In this document: piece by piece, positions 16,076 through 24,881 of the stretch | Layout of the letters: every line of letters starts with the position of its first letter | How positions within the stretch are numbered: position 1 is the first letter of the stretch | From: Roseibium limicola | GTDB lineage: Bacteria; Pseudomonadota; Alphaproteobacteria; Rhizobiales; Stappiaceae | Direction of reading: 5' to 3' | Length of the DNA stretch: 64,000 nucleotides | Assembly: GCF_017313085.1 (NCBI RefSeq) | Contig: NZ_JAFLNF010000001.1 | Coordinates: 372,001 to 436,000, forward strand | The notes under the pieces: model-generated | Seen by the model: the letters and a program-made list of their open reading frames with translations, nothing else | The model's database searches: none | What the model was told of the DNA's origin: nothing | Made by a program: the position numbers and the translations under genes

Positions 16076-18271
16076 ATGACGGCAGCCCCAAAAATCGGCC
16101 GCGATTTTCGACCAATCTTTCTGTCCATTCTGCTGACAGGCACCTTCTTGAGCACGGGAACTTACGCTCAAACGATTGAAAAGAAGGATAAAAAATCAGA
16201 ACAAGAACAAGCGATAAGCACTCCAGACAATGGTGATACCGTGCTGCTGGGAACGATTACCGTGCAGGGGGCGGACGGTAGTGAGACCGATGGCTATCAG
16301 CCGGTGACGAACAGTTCGGCAACTCTCACCAACATGCCGATCCTCGACATTCCCCAGGCCGTCAACGTCGTAAGCGATCAAGTGATTGTGGACCAGGACC
16401 TCAAAACCTTGGATGACGTCCTGAACAATGTCAGCGGCATCACTCAGACCAACACCCTGGCTGGCACTCAGGATGCATTTATCCGCCGTGGTTTCGGCAA
16501 CAATCGTGACGGTTCGATACTCACCGACGGCCTGCGCACGGTTCTGCCGAAAAGCTTCACGGCAACCACGGATCGGGTGGAAGTCCTCAAAGGACCGACC
16601 TCGGCGCTTTACGGTATTCAGGAACCCGGCGGCATCATCAACGTCATCACGAAAAAGCCGCAGCAGACCTTCGGCGGTTCTGTTTCCGCCTCAGCCTCCA
16701 GTTTTGGCGGTGGCGGCGCGGAGTTCGACGTGACAGGACCAATCGCCGGAACGAACCTTGCTTACCGGTTGGTCGGTTCCTATGAAGATATCGATTCCTG
16801 GAGAAACTACGGCAACAGCAAGCTCTGGCAAGTGGCCCCTTCCGTCGCCTGGTATGGTGAGGACACCACGATCAACCTGTCCTACACGCACCGCGACTAT
16901 GCGGTTCCCTTTGACCGCGGGACCATCTTCGACCTAACCACTGGCAAAGCTGTAACAACCGATCCTGAAATTCAGTTCACCGAACAATACACCAAAACCA
17001 AGGGACAATCCGATCTCGTCAGCCTGAATATCGAGCACGATATTTCCGACAATTGGCAAGCGCGCTTCGCCTACAATTTCTCCCAGGATGTCTATTCCGA
17101 TAACCAGGCGCGGATCATTTCCTACGACCCGGCAACGGGCGATCTGGAACGGCGAGCGGATTCGACAGACGGCTCGACACAAAAGCAACATTCAGCACGC
17201 GCCGATATTCTCGGCGATATCGATATCGCCGGCTACCAGAACGAAGTCCTGCTAGGCGTGAACTACAGCGATTACAATCTACTGCGCACTGACATGCTGC
17301 GTTGTTCGACGGTTCAGGATTTCAACATCTACAATCCTGTCTACGGGACGCTACCCGAGTGCGACACTGTAGTCGCATCGGCAAGTGACCAGACCATCCA
17401 GCAGAAGTCGGTTACCGGTTATGCCCAGGATGCATTCCATCTCAACGATCAGTGGATCATGATCGGCGGCCTGAGCTTCCAGCATTACTCGCAATATGCA
17501 GGGCGTGGACGTCCGTTCAAGGTCAATACGGACGCGGAAGGCAGCCAGTTGACCCCGCGGGGAGGCCTTGTCTTCAAGGCGACGCCGACATGGTCTCTCT
17601 ATGGCAATGTGGCGACGTCCTACAAGCCGCAATCCTCGATCGCGAAATATATCGGCGCGCTGGATCCCGAGACCGGCATCTCTTATGAGGTCGGTACGAA
17701 GTTCGAGCTGTTTAATGGCCTGACGGCCACCGCTGCGCTGTACAATATCGACAAGGAGAACGTTCTCTACAATGAGACGATTGCAGGCGTAAACTACGCC
17801 CGCACCGCCGGTCGCGTCCGCTCCAGGGGCTTTGAGTTCGATGTTGCCGGATCGCTAACCGAAAACCTCAGCCTGATCGCAAGCTACGGCTACACCGATG
17901 CGGCGATCCTCGAGGATGTCGACTATTCAGGCAAAACGCCTGCGAACGTGGCCCGCCATACAGGATCCCTTTATCTAGCCTACGATTTTGGTGAAGTCTG
18001 GGGCGAGAATACGCTTAAGGTGGGCGGCGGCATTCGGGGGCGCTCCAAGCGTCCGGGTGTGAACAGCAACGCCTATTATCTGCCGGGCTATATCGTGGCG
18101 GATGCTTTCGCCTCTTATACGGTACAGACAGAAAAACCTGTAACCTTCCAACTCAATCTAAAGAACCTGTTCGACCAGACCTACTACACCTCTTCCATCG
18201 CCTCCAACAATCTCGGCAACGCAATCGGCGAGCCATTCCAAGCGACCTTGGGCGTTAGCATGAATTTCTAA
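16076..18271 (+). CDS. TonB-dependent siderophore receptor
   Basis: 731 residues, the normal size for outer-membrane siderophore receptors. A signal peptide covers about residues 1-33 (IFLSILLTGTFLSTGTYAQT). A TonB-box-like LLGTITVQ precedes the plug with MPILDIPQAVNVVSDQVI and VEVLKGPTSALYGIQEPGGI, then a beta-barrel that ends TLGVSMNF with the usual terminal Phe. It most resembles the FhuE/FoxA/FpvA siderophore group. The gene is monocistronic, has its own iron box and is followed by a hairpin at 18302-18331. It should feed the ABC transporter encoded on the opposite strand. The exact siderophore is unknown. Confidence 0.92.
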   Translation: MTAAPKIGRDFRPIFLSILLTGTFLSTGTYAQTIEKKDKKSEQEQAISTPDNGDTVLLGTITVQGADGSETDGYQPVTNSSATLTNMPILDIPQAVNVVSDQVIVDQDLKTLDDVLNNVSGITQTNTLAGTQDAFIRRGFGNNRDGSILTDGLRTVLPKSFTATTDRVEVLKGPTSALYGIQEPGGIINVITKKPQQTFGGSVSASASSFGGGGAEFDVTGPIAGTNLAYRLVGSYEDIDSWRNYGNSKLWQVAPSVAWYGEDTTINLSYTHRDYAVPFDRGTIFDLTTGKAVTTDPEIQFTEQYTKTKGQSDLVSLNIEHDISDNWQARFAYNFSQDVYSDNQARIISYDPATGDLERRADSTDGSTQKQHSARADILGDIDIAGYQNEVLLGVNYSDYNLLRTDMLRCSTVQDFNIYNPVYGTLPECDTVVASASDQTIQQKSVTGYAQDAFHLNDQWIMIGGLSFQHYSQYAGRGRPFKVNTDAEGSQLTPRGGLVFKATPTWSLYGNVATSYKPQSSIAKYIGALDPETGISYEVGTKFELFNGLTATAALYNIDKENVLYNETIAGVNYARTAGRVRSRGFEFDVAGSLTENLSLIASYGYTDAAILEDVDYSGKTPANVARHTGSLYLAYDFGEVWGENTLKVGGGIRGRSKRPGVNSNAYYLPGYIVADAFASYTVQTEKPVTFQLNLKNLFDQTYYTSSIASNNLGNAIGEPFQATLGVSMNF

Positions 18272-18301
18272 AAGCAACCGCAATACGGCAGGTACAGCCC
18301 G

Positions 18302-18331
18302 CGGCCGCAGATCCAGAAGGATTTGCGGCCG
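18302..18331 (+). terminator. Hairpin after the TonB receptor gene
   Basis: CGGCCGCA (18302-18309) pairs with TGCGGCCG (18324-18331). Only a weak T-rich run follows, so termination may be partial. Confidence 0.5.
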
Positions 18332-18469
18332 TTGCATTTTCGCCAATATATTTTTCACCGTCTTTGCTTACGATCCATCCTGCGGATGACGGTTCGAAGC
18401 GTTTGGGAATTGATGCCAAGCCCCGGGACTGAAGCCCCATACACAGTCGGGAAAGCGATCTTGAAGGCC

Positions 18470-19351
18470 ATGAAAAAAGCAAAGAAGAATGATCGTTTCA
18501 GCCAACGGATGGCGACGCGACTGGCCAGTTTGTCGCCCGGCCTGAAAACGGTTCTAACTTATATCGATGAAAATCGGCGCGCCGCGCTGGATCTGTCGGC
18601 GTTGGAAATCGCCGCCCAGACAGGTACCTCCGACGCTACCGTTATCAGGGCCGTTCAAGCTTTGGGGTTTGAAGGCTTGCTGGATTTGAAGCTGACGCTC
18701 AAGGATTCAGTCGAAGGTGTGATGTCGTCAGCCGATAAGATGGCAGTAACCACGCGTGTCCTGAGCGATGACCTCGACTCCACCATTGATTACGTGCTCG
18801 AAAGTCACATTGAAAGCGCGAACCGCCTCGGCGAGGCAAGTAACCGCCGGGCAATTGCGGACGCTGTCGCCATTTTGAAAAATGCTGGGAAAATCGCTGT
18901 ATTCGGTATCGGCGCTTCAAGCATCCTCGCCGATTATGCCGCCAGGCTGTTTACCCGAAATGGTTATCCCTCCTATGTGCTCAATCGCACCGGCATTGCA
19001 CTTGGCGAGCAACTCCTCGCCATGGAGAAAGACGATGTCCTGATTATGATGGGACAGGCCAACTCCCATCGAGAAGGCGTCACCGCACTCGAGGAGGCTT
19101 CGCGCCTCGGCGTACCGGTCATTTTGCTGACCGCAACCCCCAAAGCAGCGTTCCGCGATAATGCCGATGTGGTCATCCTAATTCCCCGTGGTGAGGCCGA
19201 CCGCGTCCCACAGCACGGCACAGTGTTGATGTGTTTAGAAGCCGTTATTCTAGGATTGGCTGCAATGACGGCGGAAAAATCAAACGCATCACTCGAGCGG
19301 CTCCATGGCTTCTACAGCACAATCCGAAAAAAACCGCGTAAATTCCAGTAA
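18470..19351 (+). CDS. RpiR/MurR-family transcriptional regulator (HTH plus SIS domain)
   Basis: The ATG at 18470 gives 293 residues, the usual family length; the frame is open up to 18323 but the extra 49 residues match nothing. An N-terminal HTH (about 30-75) contains ALEIAAQTGTSDATVIRAVQ, and a C-terminal SIS domain (about 120-250) has KIAVFGIGASSILADYAARL and DVLIMMGQANSHREGV. Family members bind sugar phosphates or amino-sugar phosphates and regulate nearby catabolic genes. No such gene adjoins it; pseudogenes follow, so its original targets may be lost or distant. Confidence 0.85.
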   Translation: MKKAKKNDRFSQRMATRLASLSPGLKTVLTYIDENRRAALDLSALEIAAQTGTSDATVIRAVQALGFEGLLDLKLTLKDSVEGVMSSADKMAVTTRVLSDDLDSTIDYVLESHIESANRLGEASNRRAIADAVAILKNAGKIAVFGIGASSILADYAARLFTRNGYPSYVLNRTGIALGEQLLAMEKDDVLIMMGQANSHREGVTALEEASRLGVPVILLTATPKAAFRDNADVVILIPRGEADRVPQHGTVLMCLEAVILGLAAMTAEKSNASLERLHGFYSTIRKKPRKFQ

Positions 19352-19405
19352 CTTGCTCGCCAAGCCACAGAGCAAAGCCGCATCGCGGAACAACAATGCG
19401 AGACA

Positions 19406-20024
19406 GTGCTCGCGCGGCTCTGTGCCGCCGCTCCGCCCGAACGTCGCCTCATCCAGATTTCGGCGACCAGGTTCTCCCCAGAGGCCTCGACGGAGTTTTT
19501 CCGGAGCAAGGCCCGCGGCGACGCACATGTTGCGGCCGCGATCTGCGGCTGGGTAAACCTGCGACCGAGCCTAGTGTTCGCATCCGAGGCCAATGGTGGC
19601 ATGGAACTCCTGCGCGGCGCGGCCGCCATACCCGGCATTCTGCCAGACAGCCTGGTCCAGACCGTTTATATCGAAAATTTGGCCAGCACCGTCGTTGCAG
19701 CCGCGCGCAGGGAGACCACCTCCGGCACGATTGCCTATATCACAGAGAAGGAAGCCCGACCTCTTCCCGAACTCATCTGCGAAGTCCGCCACTGGCAGGG
19801 AATTGCCCAGCCACGTTTGTGCTTTCGCATGCCGGACGCGATCCTCACACTCACCGGATTCGCCACGGATATCACGGGTCGTCTGGGCTGGCGTTCGCCG
19901 CTCCGATCTATAATGATCGCCGTGCTACGCAACGGCGTCCATGGTGACCCGCCCCTGGATCACGGCCGGCCCGCGGCCTCCGCATCGGCGCTCGCCCTCA
20001 TCGTCTGGTTGGGGTTGAGGACCG
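19406..20024 (+). pseudogene. Remnant of an NAD(P)-dependent epimerase/dehydratase-like gene
   Basis: The reading frame carries LIQISATRFSPEASTEFFRS, GWVNLRPSLVFA and later ATDITGRLGWRSPLRSIMI, which match the second half of epimerase-like proteins often encoded next to DUF2269 genes. The N-terminal nucleotide-binding half is missing, and the frame runs without its own stop into the next gene, so it is a truncated relic. Confidence 0.6.
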
Positions 20025-20496
20025 GTGACCTACGATATTATTCTCTTCCTTCATGTCATTGGCTCCACGGTCCAGCTCGGCACGGGGGCGGGCATCGCCT
20101 TCTTCATGGTTGTTTCGAAACGGACGAGAGACCCTGCTCTGATCAAGCACGTTTCCGGCATTGTCGTTCTCTCCGACACGGTCCTCACGGCGACCGCGGC
20201 TCTGTTTCAGCCATCACCGGATTCATGCTCGCACGCGAAGCTGGCTGGCCATCCTTGAAGGTTGAGTCGCGCTGTCTCTTGCTCTCTACATCGCTGTTGG
20301 CCTGTTCTGGTTACCCGTGGTTTGGATGCAAATATGCATGCGAAACTTTGCGCGAACCGCTAGGGATACCGGCCAGGATCTACCTGATGCCTACCATCGC
20401 CTCTATCGATGGTGGTTTGCCTTCGGGTTCCCAGCCTTAGCCGCAGTTCTGGTGATCTTTTGGTTGATGCTCACAAAGCCTGCCATCGGCTGGTGA
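20025..20496 (+). pseudogene. DUF2269 membrane protein, broken by frameshift and nonsense changes
   Basis: GTG at 20025 opens MTYDIILFLHVIGSTVQLGT, the typical start of DUF2269 integral membrane proteins. After about 60 codons the frame shifts (AITGFMLAREAGWP is in another frame), then a TGA stands where Trp is expected before VALSLALYI. The third frame continues with LFWLPVVWMQICMRNFARTA and RLYRWWFAFGFPALAAVLVI to TGA at 20494-20496. All pieces in order would give a normal protein, so decay appears recent. Confidence 0.75.
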
Positions 20497-20574
20497 GGGC
20501 TCCTATCGCGCCTGCCGCCTCTTTTTCTGGTGGAGAAGCGGGTTCAAGTTTTATTGCGAGTGTAATTTCGCAAA

Positions 20575-20900
20575 TGGCCATGCTGGGTTGCTTGTTGTTT
20601 TAAGTTCAGAGCTATTCCGTCCCTGCTCTTGTGCCTCCTCGATGGTTTCAAAGATGTATTGCCCCGACCATTCGCCGCGACCGGTGCGATTGCAACGCTC
20701 AACATTGGCATTCTGCTGCGGTTTGTCGGGTTGGAAATAGACAAGCAGGATGTTGCGCAGCTACAAAAAGCATAACCCAAAGCCCCCGCTGCGCTTGTTC
20801 GCGGTCAAGGCGTGTCAGCCAATCAGCGATCTCCGCGTTCTCATCGCTCAACAGGGCTGTAGCGAAAACACACCTCGCTTTCGAGACGGCCTCAGCGTGC
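20575..20900 (-). mobile_element. IS3-family orfB remnant with internal deletion
   Basis: On the minus strand, LLSDENAEIADWLTRL, typical of the N-terminal part of an IS3-type orfB, is joined after about 35 residues to a piece of its C-terminal part (QPDKPQQNANVERCNRTGRG, YIFETIEEAQEQGRN). The DDE core between them is missing. The remaining bases up to 21190 show no gene. Confidence 0.65.
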
Positions 20901-21286
20901 AAGTCAATTGTCCTCGCCCCACTGGCAGCAAAATGAAGTGCTTCCAAGCACATTCTTCGGCAATTCGTTCTTCATGCAAATTTCCTCAGTCATCTTGCCG
21001 AGAAAGCGCTACTTTTAAATTCAAAGAGGATTACCGAAGATCGTTTCTACGTGTCGCACGTTGTTTCCCTTCAGTTTATTTGCAAGGCAGCAGCTTTCTG
21101 CCTCTGCGGCATATCCGGCGAGATCTGCCACTGCTATGTTTCCGTAGAAATTTTGATCCGCCTCGGTGGAAACAATGCACCGACCGACTATTTTGATATT
21201 TGTTTTCAGTGAGGGAGAGACGGCATTTGGCCCAGGAATGGCAATCGAGACCAGCGGCATCTGCGCAGCTGAAGGCCCAGCCGCAT

Positions 21287-21808
21287 ATGCAGCCTGTGGT
21301 GTCGCAATACCCCGCCCTGTCGCGCGTGCTTCATTGGCTGATCGCGGCTCTTGTCTTCGCGACCTGGCCACTCGGCATCATGATCGGCTTCGTCAAGAAA
21401 GATGTCGCTCTCGATTTCTATCTGCTGCATGAGAGTTTCGGGTTTCTGGTTCTCTGGCTGATGCTCCTGCGGGTCGGCAGCAAGCTTGTCGCCGGAGCCC
21501 CGCCGATTGAGGGTTCCGCGCTGGAGCGTAAGGCCGCCCATGCCGTCCATGGACTGCTGTATGTCTTTCTGATCGTCATGCCGGTCAGCGGATTTCTGGC
21601 CACCAACGCCCATGGCTTTCCGCTCAAGTGGTTCGGTCTGGTGACAGTCTGGAGCCCACTTGGAAAGTCTCCGGATATTGCCTGGACCCTTTCCGGCATT
21701 CATGGCTGGAGCGCATGGATCCTTCTGGGACTTTTCGGGTTACATTTTGCAGCTGTCCTGTTTCATCACGTTGTCAAACGCGACGGCACGCTTTTCCGGA
21801 TGCTTTAG
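21287..21808 (+). CDS. Cytochrome b561-family membrane protein
   Basis: From ATG at 21287 there are 173 residues; TTG starts at 21224 or 21200 would add up to 29. Four membrane helices carry paired histidines as in b561 proteins: LSRVLHWLIAALVFATWPLG, FYLLHESFGFLVLWLMLLR, AHAVHGLLYVFLIVMPVSG and IHGWSAWILLGLFGLHFAA. The family binds two b hemes and moves electrons from quinol or ascorbate-like donors in the cytoplasmic membrane. It precedes the RibD-like gene by 8 bases and is probably cotranscribed with it, so it may supply electrons to the cluster at 21.8-30 kb; that link is inferred. Confidence 0.85.
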   Translation: MQPVVSQYPALSRVLHWLIAALVFATWPLGIMIGFVKKDVALDFYLLHESFGFLVLWLMLLRVGSKLVAGAPPIEGSALERKAAHAVHGLLYVFLIVMPVSGFLATNAHGFPLKWFGLVTVWSPLGKSPDIAWTLSGIHGWSAWILLGLFGLHFAAVLFHHVVKRDGTLFRML

Positions 21809-21816
21809 GACCAACG

Positions 21817-22647
21817 ATGCGCCACGTTGAGATCGACGACACCACCTGGAACCGAATACTGGCTGTAAAGCACAACGGAAAACCTACGCCTGCTCTGTCA
21901 TCGATGGAGAGGCTATACGGCCCCATCGCGGTCACGGGTCATCCCTTCGTCATGGCACAAGTCGGGCAGTCTCTTGATGGACGTGTGGCAACACCGACCG
22001 GCGATGCTCGCGACATTTCCGGAGCTGACGGCCTCGCCCATCTTCACCGCTGCCGCGCACTGGTCGATGCCGTCATCGTCGGATACGGAACAGTGGAAGC
22101 CGACGACCCGCAGCTTTCCGTCCGACTGGCCAAGGGCCGCTCGCCGGTTCGCGTTATCATCGATTGTCGCGGAGAACTCACGGGCCGCGAAGGACTCTTC
22201 CACGACGGTGGCGCTCCGATCATCGTCTTCCAAAGCACCGAGGCTGCCCAAAACCCGACTTTAAAGGCGGAGGTCATCCGCCTGCGTCCCAGCGCAACGG
22301 GCCTCAGCCCGCATCACATCCTGAAGGAACTCAGACAGCGCTCGTTGCAAAGCATTCTGGTGGAAGGCGGGGCTCGAACAATTGCCCGCTTCATAAATGA
22401 AGACCTGATCAACCGCCTGCATGTGATCATTTCCCCGATCATCATCGGATCCGGGCCAGCAGGCATTCATCTGCCGCCGATCACCCATCTCTGCGATGCC
22501 AGACGGCCTGAAACGCAGGTCTATTCGCTTGGCACAGATGTGCTGTTTGACTGTGTTCTCGCCCCGTCTATCTCAGCTGGCAGCCTCAGTCGTGCAGAGC
22601 CAAAAGATCTGTATGACCAACCACGCATGAGCTGTCCGGTCGACTGA
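21817..22647 (+). CDS. RibD C-terminal-domain (dihydrofolate reductase-like) reductase
   Basis: 276 residues from ATG at 21817; the frame is open further upstream inside the b561 gene but that part is a shadow. The RibD_C fold is evident: FVMAQVGQSLDGRVATPTGD, HLHRCRALVDAVIVGYGTVE, DDPQLSVRLAKGRSPVRVII and ILVEGGARTIARFI. The deaminase domain of full RibD is absent, so this is a stand-alone NADPH reductase of a pyrimidine, pterin or folate-like substrate. The last 60 bases overlap the 3' end of the methyltransferase gene on the other strand. Its neighbour with a pterin-synthase fold makes a pterin substrate plausible. Confidence 0.82.
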   Translation: MRHVEIDDTTWNRILAVKHNGKPTPALSSMERLYGPIAVTGHPFVMAQVGQSLDGRVATPTGDARDISGADGLAHLHRCRALVDAVIVGYGTVEADDPQLSVRLAKGRSPVRVIIDCRGELTGREGLFHDGGAPIIVFQSTEAAQNPTLKAEVIRLRPSATGLSPHHILKELRQRSLQSILVEGGARTIARFINEDLINRLHVIISPIIIGSGPAGIHLPPITHLCDARRPETQVYSLGTDVLFDCVLAPSISAGSLSRAEPKDLYDQPRMSCPVD

Positions 22648-23407
22648 TCGCCGCCACTCTGAATGCCAGCCAGCGTTCAATTTCCGTGGCGCTCAAAGTG
22701 CCTATTTCCAGAAGCGGTTGCCGGAAGCCATCCAGAAAGCGCGACTGCAACTCGGCATGTTCTGCATCAAGCGTCCAGGGGCTGTCTTCCAGCGTAACCT
22801 CATAGCCACGCGCTCGCAGGCCTTCCGCCAAAAACGCGGAAGCTGCCGGGCCGAGTGCGGGACCGAACCCCTTGTCCGTGCGCTGATGCCGGTTGAAATC
22901 GTCGACGACTGCAGCATCAAGCTCATGCGGCACGGACCACTCCATGATGCCGTTGTAGTTCAGGGCGGCGTAAAGCCCGCAACCCTGCGGTCGGATATGA
23001 TCAATCAGCCGACTGCAAAAGCCTTCCGAGCACAGATCGAAAAAGGCCGAGGCCGTCACCAGAGAGACGTCGCAAAGGTCAACATCTTCGATCGCATTCA
23101 GGTCCTGTTGGCACGTCGTGATCCGACCTCTGGCGCCAATCCGCATTTCTGCCTCAACCAGTAGCGCCGCATCATTGTCCATCAACAGCCAATGGCTGTC
23201 CTGAGGCAGATCGCTTGCCAAGGCACGCCATGTTGCCCCACTTCCACACCCCAGATCTGCGACCCAGGTGACTTTGTCGGTACAGGATTGCCGCTCGCCA
23301 ATTTGAGAGGTCAGATGATTACATAACTTATGAACCAGATCAGAATTTCGCGCGGCGCGATCGGCTGGCTCCCTTAAGCTCAGCCAGGTCTTGTCAAATC
23401 CACTCAT
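22586..23407 (-). CDS. Class I SAM-dependent methyltransferase
   Basis: 273 residues with motif I WVADLGCGSGATWRALA (about 48-64), an acidic strand end at LLMDND, and DVSLVTASAFFDL as motif IV. The C-terminal part, LQSRFLDGFRQPLLEIG, looks specific to this cluster type. It starts with a four-base overlap on the glycosyltransferase stop, so the two are translated together. The acceptor is unknown; the operon suggests modification of a glycosylated small molecule. Confidence 0.85.
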   Translation of the reverse strand: MSGFDKTWLSLREPADRAARNSDLVHKLCNHLTSQIGERQSCTDKVTWVADLGCGSGATWRALASDLPQDSHWLLMDNDAALLVEAEMRIGARGRITTCQQDLNAIEDVDLCDVSLVTASAFFDLCSEGFCSRLIDHIRPQGCGLYAALNYNGIMEWSVPHELDAAVVDDFNRHQRTDKGFGPALGPAASAFLAEGLRARGYEVTLEDSPWTLDAEHAELQSRFLDGFRQPLLEIGTLSATEIERWLAFRVAAISRPDSSCVVGHTDLLALHD

Positions 23408-24474
23408 GATCTTCTCTGCTTAAACTGAGCCTCAAGACACTCGGCTATAATGCGCGCAGTGACATCCCATCCCGGCAAGGCTCTCCCATGACGGCGGGAG
23501 GCATCCGCATAGGACCTGCGAATCTCGGGCGATCCCAGCAAGGTGCGCAGCGCTCCGGCAAAACCGCCCGCGTCATCGACAGCAACGAGAAGACCTGCGT
23601 CTTCCGGCACCACGTCCGGCACCGCACCGGCATGACATGCGACGATGGGCAGGCCGTGAGCAAGGGCTTCCGCGAAGACCATCCCGTAGCCCTCATATCG
23701 ACTGGCCAGGGCGAAAATATCGGCTGTCGCCAACAAGGCTGTCGCATCTTCCACTTCGCCCGTGAGAACAACCCGATGCTGCAAGCCCAGCTCTTCCACC
23801 AGACTCTGCAGATACGCACTGGTGTGCGGATCGAATGCCGTGCTGCCAACGATGGTCGCCGACCAAGGCAAATCCTCAATCTGCTTCAAGGCGGCCAGAA
23901 GTACATCATGCCCTTTGCGCGCAGTCAGTGATCCAATCGACAGAATTCGCGGAACCGCATTGCTGTTGCGTGCGGCCGGCGCCGGATTGGTTCCCGGGAC
24001 GGCGACCGTGATCAAGCTGGCCGGAACGCTATAATTTTCCGTCAGTTCTCGCGCCGTCATAGGCGACGTCACGATCACCGCCGCGACTTGGGACAACGCC
24101 CGGTGTTCCTGAGCCTCAAGGCGACGTCTCTGGTTGCCGTCCAGCCCGGTTTCGAGCGCCAGGGGATGATGCACCAGAGCGATAATCTGCAAGCGCTGCG
24201 CATCGCGCGCAGCCCACACATCTAGAACCCCGAAAGCCAACCCATCCACGAGGACGCACGCGCCATCGGGCAAGGCAGAAAGCAATCGTTCCGCTCCAGT
24301 CAAACTTTCCTCGTCTGGAAACGGAAATCCGGCTCCGAGCGGCAACAACTCGACGTCCCATCCCAATTCCAGCAGCCCAGCGATGACACGACGGTCATAG
24401 CCATAGCCGCCAGTCTTCGTCTCCAGTGCACCAGGAAAGGCGAAGGTCAGCTTGCGTCGGGGCGAAGCCGTCAA
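23404..24474 (-). CDS. Glycosyltransferase family 4 protein
   Basis: 356 residues with a GT-B layout. The N-terminal half begins LTFAFPGALETKTGGYGYDR. The linker is followed by RILSIGSLTARKGHDVLLAAL (about 180-200) and the donor-binding block YEGYGMVFAEALAHGLPIVA (about 265-285) with the EX7E-type acidic residues, then GAVPDVVPEDAGLLV. No membrane anchor is visible. Overlaps with the PTPS-like gene upstream and the methyltransferase downstream are four bases each. Sugar donor and acceptor cannot be read from sequence. Confidence 0.88.
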   Translation of the reverse strand: MTASPRRKLTFAFPGALETKTGGYGYDRRVIAGLLELGWDVELLPLGAGFPFPDEESLTGAERLLSALPDGACVLVDGLAFGVLDVWAARDAQRLQIIALVHHPLALETGLDGNQRRRLEAQEHRALSQVAAVIVTSPMTARELTENYSVPASLITVAVPGTNPAPAARNSNAVPRILSIGSLTARKGHDVLLAALKQIEDLPWSATIVGSTAFDPHTSAYLQSLVEELGLQHRVVLTGEVEDATALLATADIFALASRYEGYGMVFAEALAHGLPIVACHAGAVPDVVPEDAGLLVAVDDAGGFAGALRTLLGSPEIRRSYADASRRHGRALPGWDVTARIIAECLEAQFKQRRS

Positions 24475-24869
24475 AGATCAGCCTCGTACCATCCACGCGC
24501 CGCATGAGATTCTTGCAGTGTGACCTTGATCCTGCAGACGCGTGCACTTCCTGTCCCCAGGCGCTCCGCAGCAACACCTGCCGCGAGCTGATCAAAGATG
24601 TGTTTGGCCACGACCTCAGTCGTTGTGACCTTGCCATTGAAGACATCAACCTCATCGAGGTTCTTGTATTTCAACGGCTCCAGCACCGCCGACAACAACT
24701 CTGTGGCTGCACCGATATCAACTGCCAGACCATCTTCATCGACGTCTTTTGTAAAGAAGGCCGCATCGACAACAAAGGTGGCACCGTGCATCCCCTGGGC
24801 GGGGCCGAACACCGGGCGGGGCAAACTATGGGCGATCATGATGTGATCGCGAACTTCAACTGCAAACAT
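24471..24869 (-). CDS. Divergent 6-pyruvoyl-tetrahydropterin synthase/QueD-like protein
   Basis: 132 residues, the family's size. The scaffold is recognisable: VEVRDHIMIAHSL carries the first zinc His, GMHGATFVVDAAF stands where HGHxY is normal, and LDEVDVFNGKVTTTEVVAKH corresponds to the LDH...PTxEN region; the end reads KVTLQESHAARGWYE. The second His of HGH, the catalytic Cys and the His after LD are all absent, so canonical synthase chemistry is unlikely. It overlaps the GT4 gene start and lies 12 bases after the MDR dehydrogenase gene. It may act on another pterin-like or purine-derived substrate. Confidence 0.75.
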   Translation of the reverse strand: MFAVEVRDHIMIAHSLPRPVFGPAQGMHGATFVVDAAFFTKDVDEDGLAVDIGAATELLSAVLEPLKYKNLDEVDVFNGKVTTTEVVAKHIFDQLAAGVAAERLGTGSARVCRIKVTLQESHAARGWYEADL

Positions 24870-24881
24870 CGGTCAATTTCC

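Noticed and set aside
21181..21816. FMN or other riboswitch before the b561/RibD-like genes
   Set aside because: No multi-stem aptamer-like sequence is visible; the gap before the RibD-like ATG is 8 bases.
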